9,486 nucleotides of DNA from Bdellovibrio sp. (lineage in GTDB: Bacteria > Bdellovibrionota > Bdellovibrionia > Bdellovibrionales > UBA1609). A program made the translations under genes and the position numbers. Shown here in pieces: positions 1-5,990 of the stretch (position 1 is its first letter; each line of letters begins with the position of its first letter). Below the pieces are notes generated by a model. That model made no database searches and was not told where the DNA came from. It saw nothing but the letters and a program-made list of their open reading frames with translations. Location of the stretch: positions 1 to 9,486 of the forward strand of contig RFKI01000090.1 of the NCBI GenBank assembly GCA_003694355.1, written 5' to 3'.

Positions 1-627
1 GTTCATATAGAGCATGGAAATATGCATGAAGCCGCTAATAGGTTTGATCCAAGAAAATTTTTCTTAAAAAAGAACCTTCCAGAACCTATTTTAAATCTTC
101 CTTTTGGCTCTCATTTTTTTCTGGAGTTTGTTCTAAAAATCAAAGCCAAGCATCCCCATGTTGATAAAGTTCGTCCTTTTCCTTTAATGGTCAGGTGGTC
201 TTTAATTAATGAAACTTTTTTTACCTTAAAACAAATGTTGGGACTGGTTTGGTATTTTATTCGAACAATTTTTGTAAAGGATCCCTTGAGGTCATGGTCG
301 TTTCAGAGAATTTTGAAAGTTTTGTTGGAAAGTGCTGTATTTCCCGATCTGAGTGAAGCTGCACGGCGCATCTTAAAAGATCCACGAGTTAATGTGGTGA
401 TTTTTGGACATACGCATGTTTATCAGTATCGACAATTTGGTAAAAATAAAGAATACTTTAATACGGGAACCTGGACAGAGCTAACTTCTTTAGACGTGGC
501 TTCTTTGGGAAAGATTACGAAATTAACTTATGTGGCTTTGGAGTACCCAGAAGAAGGAGGAAGTCCTCGAGGACGCTTATATGAGTGGAAAGGCTACCAT
601 AAAGTAAAGGATGATGTGGCTGTATAA
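1..627 (+). CDS. Calcineurin-like metallophosphoesterase, C-terminal part (5' end outside window)
   Basis: The reading frame is open from base 1 and runs to a TAA at 625-627, giving 208 visible residues; the N-terminus lies upstream. The ATG at 22 is internal, because the residues before it (HIEHGN) form a recognisable metallophosphoesterase histidine motif. Near visible residues 136-139 there is GHTH, followed by NTGTW, the usual C-terminal metal-binding histidine block of calcineurin-like phosphoesterases. The N-terminal D-x-H and GNHD motifs would lie outside the window. Between the two visible motifs is a long insert rich in Phe, Leu and basic residues, including a stretch around LVWYFIRTIF that could associate with a membrane. 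The family acts on phosphomono- or diesters, and LpxH-like lipid A enzymes belong to it, but the substrate cannot be told from this fragment. The stop codon overlaps the pgi start by one base, implying co-translation. Confidence 0.8.
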   Translation, partial: VHIEHGNMHEAANRFDPRKFFLKKNLPEPILNLPFGSHFFLEFVLKIKAKHPHVDKVRPFPLMVRWSLINETFFTLKQMLGLVWYFIRTIFVKDPLRSWSFQRILKVLLESAVFPDLSEAARRILKDPRVNVVIFGHTHVYQYRQFGKNKEYFNTGTWTELTSLDVASLGKITKLTYVALEYPEEGGSPRGRLYEWKGYHKVKDDVAV

Positions 628-1841
628 TGATAAAACTTATTGAAAAAACAATATTAACTAATCCTCAAATCCTTGAATCCTGTTTTAAGTCTTGGGATAA
701 GCTTTTTGATAAAAAAGAGAGTGGTTTTTTAGAGTCTCCCAAAAGAGAAAATCTTTGGCATCAAAGTAAAAAACGAGCCCAAGAAATAGAATCTTTTGAA
801 AATCTTTGTATTGTAGGAATTGGGGGGAGCAGCTTGGGGGCTCAGGTTCTGCAAGAAATTTTTGAGAATGAGAAAACAGTCACTTTTTTTGATAATGTGG
901 ACCCATTATCTTTTAATAAAAAGCTTCAAAAGATTCAGGGTCAGAAAAACCATTGGGTTATTATAAGTAAAAGTGGTGGTACTTTAGAAACTTTAGCTCA
1001 GTTTCAAGCCCTTCTTGCTCAAAGAAAAATAAATCCTCCTCTTTCTGAATTTGTTACTGTGATTTCTGAGCTAAAAGATAACCCATTAACTTTGTGGGCT
1101 CAAAAATATCAGGTTCCCATTTTGGAACTTCCGCAAGATATAGGAGGCCGTTTTTCTGTTTTGACACCCGTTGGACTTTTTCCGGCAGCTTTTATGGGGG
1201 CTTCACTTGAGGATCTTAAGTTGGGGGCGTTGTGGGCTCTTCAACAAAAAGAGCTTGTTTGTGAAGTGGCCGCTCAGTCTTTAATGAGCTTTGATCGAAA
1301 AGAAAGTATTACGTTGTTTTGGACTTATTCAGATCAGTTGAGGAATTTTTCTTTTTGGATTCAGCAGCTTTGGGCTGAATCTCTTGCGAAAAAGAAAACA
1401 CGATCTGGTTTAGAGGGTCCTTTTGTGAGCACTCCTCTTCCTTGTCGAGGAACACAGGACCAACATTCTTTGTTACAACAAGTGGTTGAAGGACAGAGAG
1501 ACAAATTTGTTTTATTTTTTCGTGTGGAACAGGCTGAAAAATCAGGACCAGCCGTTTTTGTAGATCCTTATTTAGGTCCTGATTTCTTGTCTAACTGTAA
1601 AATGGGTGATGTTTTAAGAGCAGAAGCTGAGGCCGTTCAACAGACTTTGGCCTCGTTGGGGGTAGAAAGTTTGTCAATAAAAGTTGATAATTTAAAAGAG
1701 AAACAGGTGGGTGCTCTTTTTATGTTTATGGAGCTTGTTGTAGGTGTTATGGGAGAAGCTTTGAATATCAACACATATGATCAGCCTGGAGTTGAATCTG
1801 GAAAAATAAGGGCACAAGAAATATTAAGAGGGATGAAGTAA
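627..1841 (+). CDS. pgi: Glucose-6-phosphate isomerase
   Basis: This enzyme interconverts glucose 6-phosphate and fructose 6-phosphate in the cytoplasm. The family signatures are present in order: GIGGSSLG (64-71) and SKSGGTLET (114-122) are the phosphate-binding SIS motifs; DIGGRFSVLTPVG (171-183); WAESLAKK with the probable catalytic Glu251; GTQDQHS (275-281) with His280; and QPGVESGK with Lys393, the usual catalytic lysine near the C-terminus. At 404 aa it is much shorter than the roughly 550-aa E. coli enzyme and closer to the compact bacterial forms, but no active-site motif is missing, so I read it as complete. The ATG at 627 shares its A with the preceding TAA, and the next gene starts on the base after its own stop. 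It therefore sits in the middle of a compact operon, apparently without a promoter of its own. Confidence 0.95.
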   Translation: MIKLIEKTILTNPQILESCFKSWDKLFDKKESGFLESPKRENLWHQSKKRAQEIESFENLCIVGIGGSSLGAQVLQEIFENEKTVTFFDNVDPLSFNKKLQKIQGQKNHWVIISKSGGTLETLAQFQALLAQRKINPPLSEFVTVISELKDNPLTLWAQKYQVPILELPQDIGGRFSVLTPVGLFPAAFMGASLEDLKLGALWALQQKELVCEVAAQSLMSFDRKESITLFWTYSDQLRNFSFWIQQLWAESLAKKKTRSGLEGPFVSTPLPCRGTQDQHSLLQQVVEGQRDKFVLFFRVEQAEKSGPAVFVDPYLGPDFLSNCKMGDVLRAEAEAVQQTLASLGVESLSIKVDNLKEKQVGALFMFMELVVGVMGEALNINTYDQPGVESGKIRAQEILRGMK

Positions 1842-2783
1842 ATGTCATCGGATGATGGTAAAAAAGTACCAGAGGACTCTTTTGCTGATAAAACTTCAGT
1901 AGTTCAAAGTGATACTTTTAAAGTGCGCCTGGCACAGGCTGATGAGGCTCCACCATGTTTAATTTTATTAGTGGGTCCAGCTAATCAAATTGGTCGACAA
2001 TGGCCTATTGAAGATACAGATCGCATTATTGGAAGAGACTTAAGCAGTCATATTTTTATTGATGATAGAAGTGTGAGTAAAGCCCATGCGAAACTTTTAT
2101 TAAAAGGTGGAGAGGTTTCAATTCTCGATTTAGAATCAACAAACAAGACCATTGTAAATAATAATATTTTAAGGCCATTGTCTCCCTTAAAACTTAAAAA
2201 TAATGATCAAATTAAAATGGGAAATGTTATATTGAAGTTCCTGGAACGAGGTAACATTGAAGCGGTATCAGCAGCTCAAACATTTGATAGAGGACAAAAG
2301 GATGCTTTGACGGGCATCCATAATAGAGGAGCATTGGACCTTAAGGGGCCAGAGTTTTTTAAGCGATCTTTGTTAATGGGAGTTCCGTTGAGTGTCATTA
2401 CCTTTGATATTGATCATTTTAAAAAAATTAATGATACTTATGGGCATCCTGCAGGAGACTATGTTTTGAGAGAGTTGGCGCAGGTGGTTCGCGAACACTT
2501 GATTAGAGAAAATGATTTTTTTGCTCGATCTGGTGGAGAAGAGTTTTGTCTATTGCTTTTAGGAAGTGAAAAAGAGCGAGCAAAAGAAATAGCAGACCGT
2601 ATCAGAAAAACCATTGAAAGTCATAAATTTGAATATCAGGGCCAAAGGATAAAGGTCACCATCTCTTTGGGAGTTTCCAGCATTTCCCCTGATGATAATT
2701 CTTGGGATCATATTTTTAAAAGGGCCGATGAGGCCCTTTACCTTTCAAAAACAGGTGGTCGAAATCAGGTTAGTGTTAAATAG
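1842..2783 (+). CDS. FHA domain-GGDEF diguanylate cyclase (DgcB-like)
   Basis: This 313-aa cytoplasmic protein has three parts. Residues 1-40 are a polar tail with several Ser/Thr (T18, S19, S23, T25). Residues about 41-135 form an FHA phosphothreonine-binding domain with GR (64-65), S79-x-x-H82 and the TN pair at 100-101. Residues about 150-313 are a GGDEF domain. The cyclase looks active: metal ligand D189 in FDIDHFKKIND, N197, GHPAGD with D206, and GGEEF at 231-235. RxxD at R222-D225 is a c-di-GMP inhibitory site. Retention of D206 argues for ordinary c-di-GMP synthesis rather than the Hypr cAMP-GMP type. There is no membrane segment. The same architecture is known in B. bacteriovorus DgcB, needed for prey invasion, where the FHA domain binds the protein's own N-terminal tail. 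Equivalent control here is inference. A GAGGG ribosome site lies within the end of pgi. Confidence 0.93.
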   Translation: MSSDDGKKVPEDSFADKTSVVQSDTFKVRLAQADEAPPCLILLVGPANQIGRQWPIEDTDRIIGRDLSSHIFIDDRSVSKAHAKLLLKGGEVSILDLESTNKTIVNNNILRPLSPLKLKNNDQIKMGNVILKFLERGNIEAVSAAQTFDRGQKDALTGIHNRGALDLKGPEFFKRSLLMGVPLSVITFDIDHFKKINDTYGHPAGDYVLRELAQVVREHLIRENDFFARSGGEEFCLLLLGSEKERAKEIADRIRKTIESHKFEYQGQRIKVTISLGVSSISPDDNSWDHIFKRADEALYLSKTGGRNQVSVK

Positions 2784-3111
2784 GTCCTTGTTTCTGGGGT
2801 AAACAAGAAAATAATTTCTTCTTTTTTGACATTCTTGATTCTTTTTTCGTTATAGAATTGATAGCTTTCATAATTTTATTTTCTAGTTTTTTCAGCCTTT
2901 TAGGATTTATCAGTTCTTGTGTAAATTTTTCTGCAGGGTCTGTGATTTGGATTAAGGTTTTCATTTTAGAAAAATTATTTAGAATTTTTCTGTCAGTGAT
3001 GGAGTACTTTAATAAAAGGTCCATAGTTTGTTTTTTTTTTCTCTCTATTTCTCCTTCTAAATAGTCAATCCACCAATCTTCTTCTGGAATAAGGTTATTT
3101 TCTTTTTCCAT
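2776..3111 (-). CDS. Putative soluble anti-sigma factor lacking the zinc motif
   Basis: This is a 111-aa, Lys/Glu-rich protein with no signal peptide or membrane segment. It starts two bases after the sigma-factor stop, and a GGAG ribosome site lies inside the end of the sigma gene, so the two are probably co-translated. Residues 8-54 line up with the anti-sigma domain found in zinc-finger anti-sigma factors: the acidic start, YLEGEI (17-22) in place of the usual YLDGEL, then an amphipathic helix. The zinc ligands of the Hx3Cx2C motif fall on L33, S37 and D40, so zinc binding is lost. The C-terminal half is basic and helical, ending KKKKLFSCLPQKQGPI. The anti-sigma role is inferred from that weak resemblance plus position. 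Alternatively it is a lineage-specific protein of other function. Its stop overlaps the last 8 bases of the opposite-strand cyclase gene. Confidence 0.7.
   Translation of the reverse strand: MEKENNLIPEEDWWIDYLEGEIERKKKQTMDLLLKYSITDRKILNNFSKMKTLIQITDPAEKFTQELINPKRLKKLENKIMKAINSITKKESRMSKKKKLFSCLPQKQGPI
2787..2807 (+). terminator. Possible intrinsic terminator of the phosphoesterase-pgi-cyclase unit
   Basis: A perfect 7-bp stem (CTTGTTT / AAACAAG) with a 7-base loop lies three bases after the cyclase stop codon. A T-rich run follows on the + strand at about 2815-2827, but five or more A-rich bases come between stem and T-run, so this is not a textbook terminator. The hairpin sits inside the last codons of the convergent minus-strand gene. 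On the minus strand it has no T-tract. Confidence 0.35.
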
Positions 3112-3113
3112 TT

Positions 3114-3710
3114 TTAATTCTCCATGAAGGTTAATTGGGAGACATTGAAGTTTTGGTCAAAGTCTTCCCAGGTTTTTAGTTCTTTTCTTTCATTAAATTG
3201 ATGCCTTAGCTTCATAAGGGCATGGCGGTAGTTGGCTTTGGCTGTATCGTAAGGACAAGCCATGATATCCGCAATTTCTTTAAAGCTAAGTTCTTCAAAT
3301 ACTCGAAGAATAAGTGCCATTTTTTGTCTGGGGGGTAGCTTTTGGATTTCTTTTTGAAGCACTTCTTTAAAGACGTGAAAACTAAGGGAATTTTCTGCTA
3401 TAGGTGACGTTGATATTTGGACTTTTGCTATGTCAAGGTGATCTTTTTTGTGTTTTCTTAACTTGTTTTTTGCTGTATTGATCACAATACGATACATCCA
3501 GCTTTTGAAAGAAGATCGTCCTTCGAAAGAATCTAACTTTTTGAAAGCTTTAATAAAGCTTTCTTGGACAATGTCTTCTGCAGATTGAAGGTCATTTGTA
3601 ATTCTCATAGCCAACCTTAAAAGTGATTTTTGATGTTTTCGCACCAGTTTTGAAAATGAAGCTGTATGACCAAGCTTAACTCTTTCAATGAGGTCTTTTT
3701 CATTGTTCAT
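3114..3710 (-). CDS. RNA polymerase ECF sigma factor (RpoE-like)
   Basis: This roughly 198-aa alternative sigma factor has the two conserved ECF regions and nothing else. Region 2 spans about residues 20-88 and includes DIVQESFIKAFKKL and SSFKSWMYRIVINTAKNKLRK, covering core binding and -10 recognition. Region 4 spans about 120-172 and includes LPPRQKMALILR and LSFKEIADIMACP, then the helix TAKANYRHALMKLR that reads the -35 element. Two in-frame ATGs are adjacent (3713 and 3710). The GGGGGAG ribosome site is only 3 bases from the first but 6 from the second, so I favour 3710. A 25-residue tail follows region 4. The next gene, two bases on, is a candidate anti-sigma partner. From memory, B. 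bacteriovorus keeps an RpoE-like sigma gene (Bd0743) next to dgcB, matching this arrangement. The target promoters are unknown. Confidence 0.93.
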   Translation of the reverse strand: MNNEKDLIERVKLGHTASFSKLVRKHQKSLLRLAMRITNDLQSAEDIVQESFIKAFKKLDSFEGRSSFKSWMYRIVINTAKNKLRKHKKDHLDIAKVQISTSPIAENSLSFHVFKEVLQKEIQKLPPRQKMALILRVFEELSFKEIADIMACPYDTAKANYRHALMKLRHQFNERKELKTWEDFDQNFNVSQLTFMEN

Positions 3711-3737
3711 CATTAACTCCCCCTATAGACCTTATGT

Positions 3738-3749
3738 CTTTTTAAAAAG
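3738..3749. repeat. 12-bp perfect AT-rich palindrome upstream of the sigma gene
   Basis: CTTTTTAAAAAG is a perfect palindrome 25-36 bases upstream of the sigma-factor start, inside a very AT-rich stretch (3738-3764). Its position fits a promoter or operator region for the minus-strand sigma transcript, but no confident -35/-10 pair can be read. In such AT-rich DNA a palindrome of this kind may occur by chance. Confidence 0.3.
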
Positions 3750-3847
3750 GTTAAAATTTTTTTGGGGAAATGGTGTTTTTTGAAAGAAAAGCTTTCCTGG
3801 AGGGAAGTTCAAAGCTTGGAAATCTTTCCCCCTTTTCTTTTTTTGAA

Positions 3848-3869
3848 ACCTCTCCGTTAATAGAGAGGT
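3848..3869. repeat. Hairpin-forming inverted repeat between SirB1-family and sigma genes
   Basis: A perfect 7-bp inverted repeat (ACCTCTC / GAGAGGT, 8-base spacer) lies 48 bases past the stop of the minus-strand SirB1-family gene. It could mark the 3' end of the aroC-aroA transcript, but neither strand has a T-run directly after the stem, so it is not a convincing intrinsic terminator. The rest of the 203-bp gap (3714-3916) holds short AAAGCTTT- and GGAAA/TTTCC-type palindromes and no supportable gene. Confidence 0.35.
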
Positions 3870-3916
3870 CACTGATTGTTAAAGCAAAAACCAAGCCAGG
3901 TGAGGTGCTTTTATTT

Positions 3917-4747
3917 TTATACAGGTGGTGTCATTTTGTCTTTAAATTGGCAAAGAGTTTGAAGTTCATAGAAGGCGACTTTGAGCTCTTTGGGCGCCTC
4001 TGATTTATTATTAAAGGAAAAAAAAGTTTTTAAATCTTCTAGAGCCAGATTAATTAACCCTAACTTTCGGCGGACAAGAGCTCTTTCGGCTAGAAAGTGG
4101 TGTTGAAGTGGCTCTAACTCACACATAATAGAAAGAAGGATGTGGACCTGTTGAAAAAGCTCTTTTTCTTTAAGAATCCTAATGTATTGCTCAATAAAAA
4201 GAAGTAAAACTTTATAGGCATCCAGAGTTTGAAGGGAAGGACTCAGAGAAGAAGAAAAGGAAGGAAGTTCTTCTCTTGGCAGGACTTGTCCTTGTTTTTG
4301 TAAGTCAAAGTAATGGCAAGAATTTTTTTGATCAATGAGTTTAAATATATAAGCTTGTGGAGCTAAAGGCAGGAGGAAAAGACTGCAAGGAAAGTGGCGG
4401 GAGAAATACAAAAAGAGAAGAGAAAGGCTTATGGGGTGTCCTGAACCTTTCTGCAAAACTTCAGATAAAATAAAATCGCAAGGTTCATAGGGTGGTTTAG
4501 GAACTTTAAAGAGTCCTTCTTTAAACAAATTTTGCGACACCTGACTGTATTGAGAGAGACAAGAAGAAGAGGCGTCATAAAGCAGTCGGATTTTTCTTAA
4601 TGCTTTTTTTTCGTAATAGGAAAAGGCTTGGTGTTGAGGTGTTTTGGTTAGAAGGGCATTAAGGGATATGGCTGCTAAGAGAGCTTCTTTTTGTGGTTTT
4701 CCTTTTAGTTTATTGATTTGGTTGCAAACTTTAAGATAAGAGTCCAT
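3917..4747 (-). CDS. SirB1-family protein (transglutaminase-like core plus TPR-like C-terminus)
   Basis: This 276-aa protein belongs to the SirB1/Transglut_core2 family. The family signature, a short loop followed by a helix, is visible at about residues 91-115 (ILSEVLQKGSGHPISLSLL). It is followed by a strand (QAYIFKL) and CHYFDLQKQGQVL, matching the order in E. coli SirB1. The C-terminal part (about 176-260) resembles SirB1's helical TPR-like region, including ALVRRKLGLINLALEDLKTFF. The usual Cys-His-Asp transglutaminase triad is not evident, as in SirB1 itself, and the biochemical role of the family is not established. An upstream ATG at 4852 is in frame but would overlap aroA by 122 bases. 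The ATG at 4747 has a strong GGGAGG site just before it and overlaps aroA by only 17 bases, so I chose it. It is the last gene of the apparent aroC-aroA operon. Confidence 0.82.
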   Translation of the reverse strand: MDSYLKVCNQINKLKGKPQKEALLAAISLNALLTKTPQHQAFSYYEKKALRKIRLLYDASSSCLSQYSQVSQNLFKEGLFKVPKPPYEPCDFILSEVLQKGSGHPISLSLLFLYFSRHFPCSLFLLPLAPQAYIFKLIDQKNSCHYFDLQKQGQVLPREELPSFSSSLSPSLQTLDAYKVLLLFIEQYIRILKEKELFQQVHILLSIMCELEPLQHHFLAERALVRRKLGLINLALEDLKTFFSFNNKSEAPKELKVAFYELQTLCQFKDKMTPPV

Positions 4748-5990
4748 ATCCCTCCCTCGAGTTTCTTCTATTATATGTTTTGGAAGAAAACTCAAGAGAT
4801 AACATATTCCAGAATTCAGGAAAACTTTTTTGAACGACCTCTGGATCTTCAAGAGAAAGGGGGATGCCTAAATATTGAAGAAGGCCTGCTGCAAATGCCA
4901 AACGATGATCTTGATCGGAGGAAAAAGTAAAAGGAGAAATGCGTCTTTTTATGTCTTCAAAGGATCGTCCATAAATTCGTATAGAGCTATCATTTTCTAA
5001 CTCATAAGGTACTTTTATTAAAGAAAGTAACTCAGTGACTTTTTTTAAACGATTGGATTCTTTATAAACAAGTTGCGGGATGTTTTTTAAATGAGATTTT
5101 CCTGGCGTTAAAGCGCACAGGAATGCGAGCACAGGAAACAAGTCTGGAGAGTTATAAAGAGAAGCTTCAAGAGGCTCTCTTTGAGGAGAATAGGAAATCA
5201 GTAATTTTTTGGCGGGAAGGCGTTTTGTTTTAATTTGCATGGACTGAAAAAAGTTAAGAAAGCGTTTGTCAGGTTGGAGGCTCTTATAGGGAAAATTATG
5301 AAAAATTGCTTTTCCTGAAAGAGCAGCAAAGGTTGCAATAACAAAAAGAGAGCTCATGTCAGGTTCCACGTAATAAACTTGGTGGGTAAATATTTTTTGG
5401 TGCGGAGGAATAAAAAGAGAGCGTTTTTTTATCTGAAAATGAAGGCCTAGTTTTTTAAGTAGTTTTAAGGTCATAAAAAAATAACTTTTGGAAACAAAGA
5501 GAGGGTCCCATGTTATTTCCAGAGGAGTAGGAAGCTCCCATGCGTTCAAGACAAGAGCAGATAGAAACTGACTAGATTTTTGAGTGGAAACATGCAGTTT
5601 TAGATAGTCTTGTGGCCAACCTTGACTGCGGATAATCCAACGGCAATTTTCAACTTGAACATGGACATGAAGCTGTCGAAGGATTTCAAGAAGTTCTTTT
5701 TGGGGGCGCTCATGAATGAGGCGATGGGTGCCAGTGAGAATATGTTCTCCCTTTATTCGAGAAAGACGAAGTGCTAAAAAACGAAAAGTAGTCCCTGCTT
5801 GTCCACAGTCAAAAGCTTTTTTTTGATTGGTTTTAAGTTGCTTAAGAGCCAAAGTTAACTTTTGAACATCCAGACACGTATTATGGCCCTTGATTTTTAA
5901 AGATGGTTCGTAGCTTTGACAAATCAAAGCTCTATTGAGCAAGGATTTTGAGGCAGGAATCTCTCCTTCAAAGAAAAAGGATTTTTTCAT
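4731..5990 (-). CDS. aroA: 3-phosphoshikimate 1-carboxyvinyltransferase (EPSP synthase)
   Basis: This enzyme transfers the enolpyruvyl group of PEP to shikimate 3-phosphate, the sixth step of the shikimate pathway. The 419-aa sequence is rather divergent but keeps the active-site set: K15, S16 and R20 in ASKSLLNR; QAGT (64-67) and R70; R95 in HERP; SSQF (139-142); E209 in YVEPD; D283 in SPDL; E311 and R314 in KESNR; H362 and R363 in DHR; and K388 in QKSFP. The N-terminus is short, beginning only 14 residues before the catalytic lysine. The E. coli proline at position 101, linked to glyphosate sensitivity, is F71 here; many bacteria also vary at this site. Its ATG overlaps the aroC stop as ATGA, a classic coupling arrangement, and its end overlaps the SirB1-family start. 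Confidence 0.95.
   Translation of the reverse strand: MKKSFFFEGEIPASKSLLNRALICQSYEPSLKIKGHNTCLDVQKLTLALKQLKTNQKKAFDCGQAGTTFRFLALRLSRIKGEHILTGTHRLIHERPQKELLEILRQLHVHVQVENCRWIIRSQGWPQDYLKLHVSTQKSSQFLSALVLNAWELPTPLEITWDPLFVSKSYFFMTLKLLKKLGLHFQIKKRSLFIPPHQKIFTHQVYYVEPDMSSLFVIATFAALSGKAIFHNFPYKSLQPDKRFLNFFQSMQIKTKRLPAKKLLISYSPQREPLEASLYNSPDLFPVLAFLCALTPGKSHLKNIPQLVYKESNRLKKVTELLSLIKVPYELENDSSIRIYGRSFEDIKRRISPFTFSSDQDHRLAFAAGLLQYLGIPLSLEDPEVVQKSFPEFWNMLSLEFSSKTYNRRNSREGYGLLS

Noticed and set aside
627..1841. Truncated pgi, because it is far shorter than the E. coli enzyme
   Set aside because: All active-site motifs from the SIS phosphate-binding loops to the C-terminal lysine are present and in order; compact bacterial forms of similar length are known.
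1842..2783. Hypr-type GGDEF making cAMP-GMP
   Set aside because: The residue that changes in Hypr enzymes remains Asp (D206 in GHPAGD), pointing to standard c-di-GMP synthesis.
2858..3064. 68-codon hydrophobic + strand ORF resembling a membrane peptide
   Set aside because: It starts at TTG without a ribosome site, and its hydrophobicity is what the antisense of a lysine-rich gene would give. The minus-strand 111-aa gene has a better start and context.
3714..3760. ECF-type autoregulated promoter for the sigma gene (minus-strand AAC and GTCTAT elements)
   Set aside because: The GTCTAT directly abuts the ribosome site, so transcription would start inside or after it, and the -35 part (TTTAACC) is a poor match.
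3770..4003. 77-codon + strand ORF in the gap between the sigma and SirB1-family genes
   Set aside because: It runs into the coding end of the SirB1-family gene on the opposite strand, has no recognisable domain and no convincing ribosome site.
4748..4852. 35-residue N-terminal extension of the SirB1-family protein from an upstream ATG at 4852
   Set aside because: It would lie wholly within aroA in another frame, whereas the ATG at 4747 has a strong GGGAGG site and begins where family alignment begins.
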